Virus record (IMG/VR): IMGVR_UViG_3300025927_000419
Location: 1-27,291 of that record
Source: a virus
DNA length: 27,291 bases
Reading direction: 5' to 3' (one strand)
Part shown: one piece after another, positions 22,385 to 27,291 of the stretch
Layout: every line of letters starts with the position of its first letter
How positions within the stretch are numbered: position 1 is the first letter of the stretch
Notes under the pieces: generated by a model
What the model saw: only the letters and a program-made list of their open reading frames with translations
The model's database searches: none
Told to the model about the DNA's origin: nothing
Made by a program: the position numbers and the translations under genes

Positions 22385-22687
22385 TCAGCCGATAAGACCC
22401 GGGTGCTTCTCAGCCTTGCGCCGACGTTGCGGCCTACGACTCGCCGTCCCTCGGTTGCACCTCATGTGCTCTGGGCCACGGGTGATGGAGCGGTCCTTGT
22501 CGTCGTGACCTAGGTCCCATTGGTCCGCTGGTGTGTCGGGTGAGATGAAGGCTTCGTCCTTGGTCTTGCCTTCAGCGAGACAGCGCCAGCAGTAGGCCTT
22601 GCCTTCGCGGACGAGTCGGGCTGCTCGCTTGCGTTCCTTTTGGTGAGCGTGCCCGTAGCCCCTCTGGGTGCTGGTCGGGCGAGGCAC
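22385..22687 (-). CDS. HNH endonuclease
   Basis: GTG 22687 has GAGGA 8 nt upstream and gives 100 aa. The protein has a basic N-terminal helix, a Cys-Trp-Arg-Cys zinc knuckle (33-36), then Trp-Asp-Leu-Gly-His-Asp-Asp (57-63) and Gly-Pro-Glu-His-Met-Arg-Cys-Asn-Arg (71-79), the standard HNH order with His61, His74 and Asn78. HNH nucleases encoded near terminase genes are known partners in DNA packaging in HK97-like phages. Its position less than 1.2 kb upstream of the small terminase supports that role over a homing function. Confidence 0.9.
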   Translation of the reverse strand: MPRPTSTQRGYGHAHQKERKRAARLVREGKAYCWRCLAEGKTKDEAFISPDTPADQWDLGHDDKDRSITRGPEHMRCNRGTASRRPQRRRKAEKHPGLIG

Positions 22688-22691
22688 CCGC

Positions 22692-22964
22692 TCAGTCCTC
22701 GTCGTCCGCTTCCGCTGATCCCCTTGCGTCTTCCACTGCGTCGGCCCCACGGCGGAGCATCGCTCCGATGAGCCAGTCGGGATCAGACGAGTGGTTCCAG
22801 CCGCCCTGCTCGCGGATACAGCCGTCCTCGTCTTTCTTGTGGACGGAGTAGACGACTGCCACGTGGCGGACCTCAGCGTCCATCTCTTCCTCGATCTCGC
22901 CGATTGACTCGAGTGCACTGAGGAGGACGTACTTGGCCTCGGAGAGCACTTCGGTCTCGTTCAA
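22692..22964 (-). CDS. Hypothetical acidic protein, 90 aa
   Basis: TTG 22964 shares TTGA with the preceding stop and has GGAGG 5 nt upstream, which fixes this unusual start. The product starts Asn-Glu-Thr-Glu-Val-Leu-Ser-Glu-Ala-Lys-Tyr after the initiator. It has an amphipathic helix with Ile-Gly-Glu-Ile-Glu-Glu-Glu-Met, a Val-Ala-Val-Val-Tyr-Ser-Val strand, then Trp-Asn-His-Ser-Ser-Asp-Pro-Asp-Trp-Leu-Ile-Gly and a strongly acidic tail. I recognise no family. Confidence 0.75.
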   Translation of the reverse strand: MNETEVLSEAKYVLLSALESIGEIEEEMDAEVRHVAVVYSVHKKDEDGCIREQGGWNHSSDPDWLIGAMLRRGADAVEDARGSAEADDED

Positions 22965-23065
22965 CCCAGCCTCCACTGAATCAGCACGATGGCTGCCAGG
23001 CTTCCTATGGCTATAGCGGTGAGACAGAAGGACTCGATGTCGTAGCGGGGGAGCGACCGCATCAT
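22961..23065 (-). CDS. Single-helix membrane protein, 34 aa
   Basis: ATG 23065 overlaps the stop of the 41-aa gene as ATGA, and its own stop overlaps the next TTG as TTGA. A short basic N-terminus (Met-Met-Arg-Ser-Leu-Pro-Arg) is followed by an acidic turn and a hydrophobic helix (Ala-Ile-Ala-Ile-Gly-Ser-Leu-Ala-Ala-Ile-Val-Leu-Ile), ending Gln-Trp-Arg. Its size and single helix resemble small phage membrane proteins, but function is unknown. Confidence 0.65.
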   Translation of the reverse strand: MMRSLPRYDIESFCLTAIAIGSLAAIVLIQWRLG

Positions 23066-23187
23066 CCGCAGTACCAAGTCGGAGCCGGTAGACCAACAGC
23101 AGCAGCGAGAGCACGGGTGCGAGGCGAAACTGCCTGTTCGTAGCTGGGCCGTTGACGGCGGTGATGGGTGCGCCTCCACCACTTCAC
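23062..23187 (-). CDS. Basic small protein, 41 aa
   Basis: GTG 23187 shares GTGA with the zinc-ribbon gene stop, and the TGA at 23064-23062 overlaps the next ATG. The product begins Met-Lys-Trp-Trp-Arg-Arg-Thr-His-His-Arg-Arg and continues with an Ala-rich helix and Pro-Ala-Pro-Thr-Trp-Tyr-Cys-Gly. Overlap on both sides is the main evidence that this frame is translated. Function unknown. Confidence 0.55.
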   Translation of the reverse strand: MKWWRRTHHRRQRPSYEQAVSPRTRALAAAVGLPAPTWYCG

Positions 23188-23405
23188 GCCGCCAGCCCTT
23201 CAACCCGCGAGCCAGCAAGAGCCATGGCGATCCGTCTCTCCTCTAGCTCGTCAGGGGTACGCCACTCGCCACCTTGACACGGAGCACAGTAGTCGCCAGC
23301 GTGGTAGCGAGACAGTGGCTTTGCTCCGCAGCCCTTGCATTCCCTATCTGCTGGGTAGGGGCCGGGCTTGCGTTCATGACGCTTGGCTGCCTTGACGACG
23401 GACAT
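23184..23405 (-). CDS. Zinc-ribbon protein, 73 aa
   Basis: ATG 23405 begins 5 nt after the 31-aa membrane protein gene. The ribosome site is weak. The basic N-terminus (Lys-Ala-Ala-Lys-Arg-His-Glu-Arg-Lys) is followed by Cys-Lys-Gly-Cys and, after a Tyr-His-Ala-Gly-Asp-Tyr turn, Cys-Ala-Pro-Cys, giving a compact two-knuckle zinc ribbon. A helix with Glu-Leu-Glu-Glu-Arg-Arg-Ile follows. Such proteins usually bind nucleic acid or another protein; which one is not visible. Confidence 0.78.
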   Translation of the reverse strand: MSVVKAAKRHERKPGPYPADRECKGCGAKPLSRYHAGDYCAPCQGGEWRTPDELEERRIAMALAGSRVEGLAA

Positions 23406-23410
23406 CGCAC

Positions 23411-23506
23411 TCAGTTGCCCGTGCTGTCCGTCCAGAGCTTGGCGACCGCGTACCAGAGGACTACGACCCCTACGGCTCCTGTGGCTACTCCTGCGATGAA
23501 GGACAT
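23411..23506 (-). CDS. Single-helix membrane protein, 31 aa
   Basis: ATG 23506, end TGA 23411-23413. The product is Met-Ser-Phe-Ile-Ala-Gly-Val-Ala followed by a Gly/Val-rich hydrophobic helix ending Leu-Trp-Tyr-Ala-Val-Ala-Lys and a short polar tail. A GGGGA ribosome site lies upstream. The 80 bp between this gene and the next upstream gene (23507-23586) holds no convincing frame. The function is unknown; a holin is possible but much too short to claim. Confidence 0.55.
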   Translation of the reverse strand: MSFIAGVATGAVGVVVLWYAVAKLWTDSTGN

Positions 23507-23586
23507 GGCTCAGTCCCCTGTGTTGTCGTCTTGCCGCGTCTCGGCGTTTGGGGCACCTGCTCGGCACCTACCGATTCGCTGGAGCG

Positions 23587-23814
23587 CTACTCCCAGAACA
23601 GACCGTGTGCGCCTTGGCTCTCCTTGTGGACAACCGAGGTGTTGCGCTTGATCTGGCGGCCGTACTGGTCGGTCTCGCTCTCTTCGGGCGAGACGTAGAC
23701 GAGGTTCAGGCTGGGCTGCGTCGCGCCGACTGGCGGACTCCAGACCTGAGTGACGATCGCGGCGTGCTGCTTGCCGTGCGCGTCGGTGTAACGGACTGCG
23801 TCTCCTATCTCCAT
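23587..23814 (-). CDS. Hypothetical small beta-barrel protein, 75 aa
   Basis: I use ATG 23814 because AGGAGG lies 5 nt upstream; GTG 23820 lies too close to the site. The protein starts Met-Glu-Ile-Gly-Asp-Ala-Val-Arg-Tyr-Thr-Asp and has Ala-Ile-Val-Thr-Gln-Val-Trp, Leu-Asn-Leu-Val-Tyr-Val-Ser, Asp-Gln-Tyr-Gly-Arg-Gln and Ser-Val-Val-His. This resembles a small phage family with an SH3-like barrel, function unknown. A hairpin (CCTCTT/AAGAGG) overlaps its ribosome site. Confidence 0.82.
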   Translation of the reverse strand: MEIGDAVRYTDAHGKQHAAIVTQVWSPPVGATQPSLNLVYVSPEESETDQYGRQIKRNTSVVHKESQGAHGLFWE

Positions 23815-24097
23815 GCTCACCTCCTCTTGTTGGAAGAGGGTGCTGCGAAGGGGCGCGCCGGCTCAGGGCTAGCCGACAGCGAGTCGTACGCCTCGCTTGA
23901 CCGGCGCATGAAGAAGCGGCCAGCAAAGACCCACCACCCAGGCTTTCGCCCTATGGGATGGGGGTCTTCGCTGGTCCGTTGTGCTCGCGGTGAGACGAGC
24001 GGAAGAAGCGGGCAGGTAGAGGGTGCGCACGTCACCGCCGCAGAGTGCAGCGGCTCTACCTGCCCTGGGCCTCGCAACCATTCGGCGAGTGCCTTAG
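23815..24097 (-). other. 283-bp gap without a convincing gene
   Basis: Two overlapping minus-strand frames (24081-23869 and 24077-23817) are open, but neither has a ribosome site or protein-like composition. The strongest content is the three-way-junction inverted repeat at 24010-24065. A further hairpin, CTCGC/GCGAG (24071-24089), surrounds an ATG. The gap may be a processed spacer next to tRNA-Gln. Confidence 0.55.
24010..24065 (-). ncRNA. Candidate structured RNA: compact three-way junction
   Basis: A perfect 12-bp stem (GGGCAGGTAGAG with CTCTACCTGCCC) encloses two small hairpins with no unpaired linker except one base. On the minus strand these are CCGC-8 nt-GCGG and GGTG-7 nt-CACC. All 56 nt are accounted for. 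It lies 33 bp downstream of the tRNA-Gln gene. It could be a terminator, an RNA processing element, a small RNA or a protein/DNA cruciform site. The strand is assigned from neighbours only. Confidence 0.55.
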
Positions 24098-24170
24098 ATC
24101 CGGGGGCAAGAATTGAACTCGCATCTCACGGTCCAGAGCCGTGCGTCCTGCCTGGTTGGACTACCCCGGA
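24098..24170 (-). tRNA. tRNA-Gln (CTG)
   Basis: The minus strand folds into a full cloverleaf of 73 nt. The acceptor TCCGGGG pairs perfectly with CCCCGGA, the D stem is GTCC/GGAC with GG in the loop, the anticodon stem is CACGG/CCGTG with loop CTCTGGA (anticodon CTG, reads CAG), and the T arm is GCGAG-TTCAATT-CTTGC. The discriminator is T and CCA is not encoded. Phage tRNAs usually offset codon-usage differences with the host. Confidence 0.93.
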
Positions 24171-24178
24171 GTGAAGCT

Positions 24179-24679
24179 CTATGCGGCCTGTGGCGGTGGG
24201 TAGGTGAGGCTGACTTTGCCGCGAGCGGCAGCTTCGGCTTGTGCGATGGCAGCGGAGTCCAGTCTGGTGGTGCTGCTGTTTTCCTGGCTGGGCAAAACGA
24301 TAAGCCCTGCCGACTTCGCGTCCTCACGCTGGCGGGTCAGCGCATCCCCAGCCACTACCGCGTAAGCGTGGCGGGCGTGCTGATAGGCAGCCCAGGTTTG
24401 CTGAACGGCCGTGTCGAGCGCCTCGATCTGAGCGCGTAGCGGGTCGCTCATCTCCTCCTCGGAGATGTCATCGAAGCCGGCTCGCTTCTTGCAGGCGATG
24501 GAGAACGAGTCCGATGCAGCGGTCGCTGCCTGTCCGAGCAAGCGAACAGTCGATGCGAGACCGCCATACAGCAGGATCTCGGCTTGAGTCACTTTGGGCT
24601 CGGGTGCCCACTTCGCCTCGCCGCCTACAGCTACCAAGCGCGGGGCGTCTCCTACCTCTGGTCCTTCGTGCTGGCTCAT
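24179..24679 (-). CDS. Hypothetical helical protein, 166 aa
   Basis: ATG 24679 has a perfect AAGGAGG 5-6 nt upstream, which decides the start over longer options. The protein begins Met-Ser-Gln-His-Glu-Gly-Pro. It is mostly helical: Ala-Glu-Ile-Leu-Leu-Tyr-Gly-Gly-Leu-Ala, a segment with Gln-Ile-Glu-Ala-Leu-Asp-Thr-Ala-Val-Gln-Gln-Thr-Trp, and a later Ala/Gln-rich helix. It ends with Tyr-Pro-Pro-Pro. Flanked by two tRNA genes. No family recognised. Confidence 0.8.
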   Translation of the reverse strand: MSQHEGPEVGDAPRLVAVGGEAKWAPEPKVTQAEILLYGGLASTVRLLGQAATAASDSFSIACKKRAGFDDISEEEMSDPLRAQIEALDTAVQQTWAAYQHARHAYAVVAGDALTRQREDAKSAGLIVLPSQENSSTTRLDSAAIAQAEAAARGKVSLTYPPPQAA

Positions 24680-24716
24680 CCCAACCTCCTTCGGGTCGTT
24701 TATGGGTATGGCCAAG

Positions 24717-24803
24717 CGGAGGGGGCAGGAGTCGAACCTGCAAGCGGCCGTGAAGCCGCTACGCCCTTAGCAGGGGCGCTGACTCGCCAGTGTCAGCCCT
24801 TCC
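24717..24803 (-). tRNA. tRNA-Ser (GCT), slightly degenerate
   Basis: The minus strand gives an 87-nt serine-type cloverleaf with a long variable arm (AGCGGC/GCCGCT). The anticodon stem CGCCC/GGGCG has loop CTGCTAA, anticodon GCT. The T arm is GCAGG-TTCGACT-CCTGC. The acceptor GGAAGGG/CCCCTCC has one A-C mismatch. The normally conserved U8 appears to be C and the D stem may extend into that place (CTGAC/GTCAG). The class is clear, activity less so. Confidence 0.8.
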
Positions 24804-24827
24804 GTGAAGCTGTTAGAGAACCGAGGG

Positions 24828-25046
24828 TCACCAGTAGCGCGTGAAGCGCTCGACAACCTCAGCGGGCGAGGCGGCGACACGCAGTTTTCGAACCCGCCTT
24901 ATGCCCGAGTGGACCCCTTGGACGTAGCCGCCGTGGCGGGCGCTGTGGTCTTCGACAGCGCCGAAGGCGTGGTAGGCGTCGTAACCAAGTTCGCGCAGCT
25001 CGCGGCGCAAGAGGCGAAGGCCAAGCGCGATCCGGAGGTTCTGCAT
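24828..25046 (-). CDS. Hypothetical basic helical protein, ~72 aa
   Basis: ATG 25046 has GAGGA 8-9 nt upstream and gives Met-Gln-Asn-Leu-Arg-Ile-Ala-Leu-Gly-Leu-Arg-Leu-Leu-Arg-Arg-Glu-Leu. GTG 25103 in the same frame has no ribosome site. The N-terminus is an amphipathic basic helix, followed by Gly-Tyr-Asp-Ala-Tyr-His-Ala-Phe-Gly-Ala-Val-Glu-Asp-His, a Gly/Tyr turn, and a C-terminal Val-Val-Glu-Arg-Phe-Thr-Arg helix. No family recognised. A plus-strand frame covers the same DNA but has no ribosome site. Confidence 0.55.
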   Translation of the reverse strand: MQNLRIALGLRLLRRELRELGYDAYHAFGAVEDHSARHGGYVQGVHSGIRRVRKLRVAASPAEVVERFTRYW

Positions 25047-25253
25047 CAGCACCGTCCTCATCGTGGGTTGGTTTGCTGCCGGCCGGGACTTCCGATTCGT
25101 CACCCGGCACTACGCGCTGAGCAGTCCGCGATCTCGCCAACCCCGTTTCGGGACCGCTTTGGTCGCTATCCGCTCGTTCTGGGAGTTCTTTCGAACGCGC
25201 GTGCTCTCTTGTTGATCGGCTCGTTACACCACGGCAGCAAGTAGAAAGAGGGG

Positions 25254-25288
25254 GCTGCGACGCCGGTCGTTATCCCCGACGCCGCAGC
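25254..25288 (-). terminator. Possible intrinsic-type terminator
   Basis: On the minus strand, GCTGCG and further partly paired bases form a ~13-bp stem (two mismatches) over an ~8-nt loop, followed by CCCCCTCTTTCT. The weak U-run makes it a moderate terminator candidate for the accessory operon to its right. Confidence 0.4.
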
Positions 25289-25569
25289 GCATTCATGTGT
25301 GCGAGCGAGACGAGCGGCAGGACGCTCCCTTGGTGCCTCGGCTCTTTCAATTGCCAGCTTCCCGGCTCTCAGTCCGGGCCGGGGTTCTTGGATCCCGGTG
25401 CTGTCCTGCAGGGTTCGAGGGAGTCGGCGCCGGCCGGCTTCTTTGCGTACACGCGGCCCTGCGCGGATTGGCTACCGAACAGGAGTGCCCGCGCACGAGC
25501 CGTCCCTCGAAGTGTGAGACCGAGTGACCGAGAAAGGTCTACGTCGGCCCTGAAGACCGGCGCGGTGAT

Positions 25570-25602
25570 CCCGTCAAGATGATCCGTTCACACGGAGACG
25601 GG
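25570..25602. repeat. Two-level hairpin in the intergenic region
   Basis: CCCGTC/GACGGG encloses, after a 7-nt bulge on one side, TCCGT-TCAC-ACGGA. The nested perfect stems suggest a folded RNA, but the strand is not determined. Confidence 0.5.
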
Positions 25603-25695
25603 GCCGCTTGGCCAGCAGCGCATGGCTGCCTTTGTCGGGTCCGTGGCAAGTCATCAGCCCGACAGGTGCCCATGAAAATTGGAGCGGGAACGAAT

Positions 25696-25710
25696 GCGAT
25701 CAAGGATCGC
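25696..25710. repeat. Short perfect inverted repeat (operator-like)
   Basis: GCGATC-AAG-GATCGC, 6-bp arms with a 3-bp centre. This spacing fits a dimeric repressor half-site pair or a small hairpin. No repressor gene is seen in the window. Confidence 0.4.
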
Positions 25711-25792
25711 GAGAAACTTTTACCCCAGTCGTGCGGCCCATCTGCTCATGGAAGCGGAGCGGGCTTATTGGGCACGGGAGTTGGTGAGCATT

Positions 25793-26467
25793 CTAAACAG
25801 CGACTGCGGCGGAATCCAGAGCGGCCCGTTTCTTTGCCCTCTCCAGGGCAATCCGAGTGCGCTTGCCGGGCTTGCCGCGGCGACGTTCGGCGGCCAGCTT
25901 GCGCTCTAGGCGAGCGATCTCCGCTGAGTCGATGCTGACCACATGCTCGACCCGTAGGGCCTCGTCTTCGTCTTCCCGTTCTGTGCGGCTCGGGGCAACG
26001 ATGATCTGCTCGGGCTCTGTCTCCACCTTCTCGTGAATCTCCTCAAGCGGGTGCGGACCGGCGGGAACGCGCGCCGCCATGTGCAGATGGCGGACCGGGT
26101 CGACCGGCTCATGCAAGGCGACCGTTGCCTCCCATTGGTTCCGGCCAACGGGTCCAACCGGCTCTATGCCCAAGACGATGATGCGATCCTCTTCGGTGAG
26201 CGGCCGGGTGGCGAGGCGACGTCGGCGTGGCTTCTTGTAACCGGCAGGCTTCTTCCCATAGTGGCGCTCGTGCATCTGCGCCATGACCTCGCGGCAGGTA
26301 TCAGGAGACTCGATGCGGTCTTTCTTGGCCCGCTCGTATTCCTCGAGGCTCTGGACCCGGTAGGTGCGGCCCTCCTGTGGTTCTTCTGCTCCCGCCGGCC
26401 ACTTGATCGTCACGGAGCCCGGAGCGGCCTCGCGAATCTGGGTGCGGGTCTCTTTGTCGAACCTCAT
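25793..26467 (-). CDS. Hypothetical protein, 224 aa, possible ASCH/PUA-like
   Basis: ATG 26467 overlaps the preceding stop as ATGA; the frame is open upstream but the overlap decides the start. The N-terminal half has Ser-Val-Thr-Ile-Lys-Trp-Pro, Glu-Gly-Arg-Thr-Tyr-Arg-Val-Gln, a basic Arg-Arg-Arg-Arg region, Arg-Ile-Ile-Val-Leu-Gly-Ile-Glu and Trp-Glu-Ala-Thr-Val-Ala-Leu. This strand order resembles ASCH/PUA-like RNA-binding domains, which is a guess. The C-terminal part is charged, ending in a Lys/Arg-rich helix. It is last in the five-gene accessory operon. Confidence 0.75.
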   Translation of the reverse strand: MRFDKETRTQIREAAPGSVTIKWPAGAEEPQEGRTYRVQSLEEYERAKKDRIESPDTCREVMAQMHERHYGKKPAGYKKPRRRRLATRPLTEEDRIIVLGIEPVGPVGRNQWEATVALHEPVDPVRHLHMAARVPAGPHPLEEIHEKVETEPEQIIVAPSRTEREDEDEALRVEHVVSIDSAEIARLERKLAAERRRGKPGKRTRIALERAKKRAALDSAAVAV

Positions 26468-26685
26468 GCGGCCATGAACTCCTTTGCGAGGGGTTTGCTC
26501 TCTCGAAGCGAGCAGACGGGGCACGTGCAGCAGTTGGCGTAGCCCAGGCAGCGGGATGGCGAGGGGAGCTTCTGGCCCTTGGCGTCCAAGACCGCCTCTA
26601 GGGCGAGCACGCGATCGGCTGGGAACTCGGGTGGGCGAAAGTCCGAAGCGGCTGCCGCCTTCCCCTCCTCTCGGGTGAGGTTCAT
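26464..26685 (-). CDS. Cys-cluster small protein, 73 aa
   Basis: ATG 26685 overlaps the preceding stop as ATGA and gives Met-Asn-Leu-Thr-Arg-Glu-Glu-Gly-Lys. The central part is helical. The C-terminal part has Cys-Leu-Gly-Tyr-Ala-Asn-Cys-Cys-Thr-Cys-Pro-Val-Cys, five cysteines in 13 residues, which probably bind zinc or an iron-sulfur cluster. Frames open further upstream are not used because the upstream gene fills them. Confidence 0.72.
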   Translation of the reverse strand: MNLTREEGKAAAASDFRPPEFPADRVLALEAVLDAKGQKLPSPSRCLGYANCCTCPVCSLRESKPLAKEFMAA

Positions 26686-26855
26686 GGGGCATCTCCAGCA
26701 ATAACGCCAGCCATAAAGGCGAGCCAGAGAGCGCCCGCGATGTCTATGCCGCCGACCCAATGAGCCAGCGTTCCATTGCAATTCAGCAGCAGGAACGCGC
26801 TGTCCCCGGCAAGGAAGAACGCTCCGACTATGAGAATGACCAGAGCCGCCTTCAC
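26682..26855 (-). CDS. Small membrane protein, 57 aa, two helices
   Basis: GTG 26855 shares GTGA with the preceding stop; the TGA at 26684-26682 overlaps the next ATG. The product starts Met-Lys-Ala-Ala-Leu-Val-Ile-Leu-Ile-Val-Gly-Ala-Phe-Phe and has a second hydrophobic stretch Ile-Ala-Gly-Ala-Leu-Trp-Leu-Ala-Phe-Met-Ala-Gly-Val-Ile. The first stretch could also be a signal peptide. Size and two-helix form fit holins or superinfection-exclusion proteins, but no lysin is in the window and the assignment is open. Confidence 0.7.
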   Translation of the reverse strand: MKAALVILIVGAFFLAGDSAFLLLNCNGTLAHWVGGIDIAGALWLAFMAGVIAGDAP

Positions 26856-27124
26856 GCAGTCCCCCTAACTGCTGGCTGGGTGGGGGCGGGCTCAAGGTCG
26901 TATTCGGTGACTTTGCCGTCAGGGTCGATGACTGCTTCGAAGTCCAGCCCGAGCGCGTGGAACTCAACCTGAATCCCCCCATCGCTCATAGGCACGTAGG
27001 CGAGAGCGCGATCGAAGCCTCGGAGACGATCTAGGGCCTGCTCAGTCGGCGGCTCTCCCCCGTAGCTATCCCAACCCTTGGACAACCCTGCGAGCTGGGA
27101 AATCCGGACCGGATCGCTCGTCAC
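26852..27124 (-). CDS. Phage-type hypothetical protein (Gly-Trp-Asp-Ser-Tyr-Gly motif), 90 aa
   Basis: GTG 27124 shares GTGA with the preceding stop. The Leu-Ser-Lys-Gly-Trp-Asp-Ser-Tyr-Gly-Gly-Glu-Pro motif (residues ~14-25), then Gly-Gly-Ile-Gln-Val-Glu-Phe-His and Val-Ile-Asp-Pro-Asp-Gly-Lys-Val, belong to a small family recurrent in phages and mobile elements. Its function is unknown. The conserved Trp-Asp-Ser-Tyr-Gly is presumably part of a protein-protein contact. Confidence 0.82.
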   Translation of the reverse strand: MTSDPVRISQLAGLSKGWDSYGGEPPTEQALDRLRGFDRALAYVPMSDGGIQVEFHALGLDFEAVIDPDGKVTEYDLEPAPTQPAVRGTA

Positions 27125-27291
27125 TGCTCCGCCCCTTCATCCCGTTCCCGATCAGCAAGCACCTTGGAGAGATAGGCCTGCCTCTCATCCCCTTTGAGTT
27201 CCCCGACTCGTCTCTTTACTGCCTTGTAGGTATGGGTGGGGAGCTTTAGCTGTAGGGCTAGTAGGGGGTTTGTGGCGGGGGTGGTTGTCAT
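27121..27291 (-). CDS. Small helical protein, 56 aa, start at the window edge
   Basis: ATG occupies the last three bases of the window (27291-27289), so upstream control cannot be seen, and a longer form with an upstream start is possible. The product reads Met-Thr-Thr-Thr-Pro-Ala-Thr-Asn-Pro-Leu-Leu-Ala and continues with a basic helix (Thr-Tyr-Lys-Ala-Val-Lys-Arg-Arg-Val) and an acidic end. It overlaps the next gene as GTGA. No family recognised. Confidence 0.62.
   Translation of the reverse strand: MTTTPATNPLLALQLKLPTHTYKAVKRRVGELKGDERQAYLSKVLADRERDEGAEQ

Larger units (their letters stand above)
25047..25792. other. ~750-bp gap with many inverted repeats
   Basis: No frame here combines a ribosome site, a sensible start and protein-like composition. 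The plus strand has several overlapping open frames, as expected from high G+C. Inverted repeats include 25254-25288, 25379-25398 (CCGGGG/TCCCGG), 25570-25602, 25633-25664 (TGTCGGG/CCCGACA) and 25696-25710 (GCGATC-AAG-GATCGC). It separates two minus-strand gene groups and probably holds a promoter, terminator and operators, or a structured RNA. Confidence 0.55.

Noticed and set aside
23817-24081. Two minus-strand frames of 70-86 aa between the 75-aa gene and tRNA-Gln
   Set aside because: They overlap one another, have no ribosome site, and run through the three-way-junction repeat. Composition is Ser/Pro/Arg-rich as in chance GC-rich frames.
24804-25244. 146-aa plus-strand frame opposite the small gene at 24828-25046
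   Set aside because: It begins at the edge of the tRNA-Ser gene, lacks a ribosome site and has no recognisable features.
25295-25582. Three overlapping plus-strand frames in the intergenic gap
   Set aside because: All three reading frames are open at once, as expected from few stop codons in GC-rich DNA. No ribosome site or recognisable motif.
25679-25909. Plus-strand frame of 76 aa with a protein-like first half
   Set aside because: Its start has a possible GGAGCGGGA site, but its second half runs antisense to the well-supported 224-aa gene, and no neighbour uses this strand. It remains a weak possibility.
26468-26982. Upstream extension of the Cys-cluster gene frame
   Set aside because: The region is fully used by two overlapping genes in other frames with GTGA/ATGA junctions, so the start is at 26685.
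1-27291. CRISPR array, insertion sequence, integrase or attachment site
   Set aside because: No regularly spaced repeats, transposase-like or recombinase-like gene, or flanking direct repeat was seen.

Overview
The window looks like the late (virion structural) half of a long-tailed, siphovirus-type double-stranded DNA phage or prophage, plus part of the neighbouring small-gene region. By eye the DNA is about 60% G+C. GTG and TTG starts are frequent and many genes overlap by 4 bp (ATGA, GTGA, TTGA). The terminase, tail assembly chaperone and portal styles suggest a phage of a high-GC Gram-positive host (Actinobacteria or the Thermoleophilia side), but the host is inferred, not seen. There is no integrase, repressor, replication or lysis cassette here.

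Nearly everything is on the minus strand, so transcription runs from right to left. 27291-25793: five small accessory genes chained by 4-bp overlaps. 25792-25047: about 750 bp without a convincing gene but rich in inverted repeats. 25046-23587: a small protein, tRNA-Ser(GCT), a helical protein, tRNA-Gln(CTG), a compact three-way-junction structure and a 75-aa protein. 23506-21687: a run of very small genes (31-100 aa), including two single-helix membrane proteins, a zinc-ribbon protein and an HNH nuclease.

From 21513 leftward comes the morphogenesis module: small and large terminase, portal, MuF-like minor head protein, acidic Pro/Glu/Asp-rich scaffold, major capsid protein and head-tail connector. 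A five-gene sugar cassette follows (two GT2-like glycosyltransferases, a DUF616/TOD1-MUCI70-like enzyme, a SAM methyltransferase and a galactosyltransferase-like enzyme). It lies between the connector and the head-closure protein, so it is probably made together with the virion proteins and may decorate them. Then come head closure, tail terminator, gp10-like neck protein, major tail protein, two tail assembly chaperone frames joined by a -1 frameshift, a 2003-aa tape measure protein carrying two peptidoglycan-hydrolase domains, and an 851-aa minor tail protein. A single plus-strand gene with a bacterial Ig-like domain enters from the left edge and meets the tail gene tail-to-tail, with overlapping stop codons.

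The most unusual features are in the RNA-level architecture: start codons of several uncoupled structural genes lie inside short perfect inverted repeats (four copies have a GAAT loop), very stable hairpins flank the capsid and tail-tube genes, and a fully paired three-way junction lies beside tRNA-Gln.
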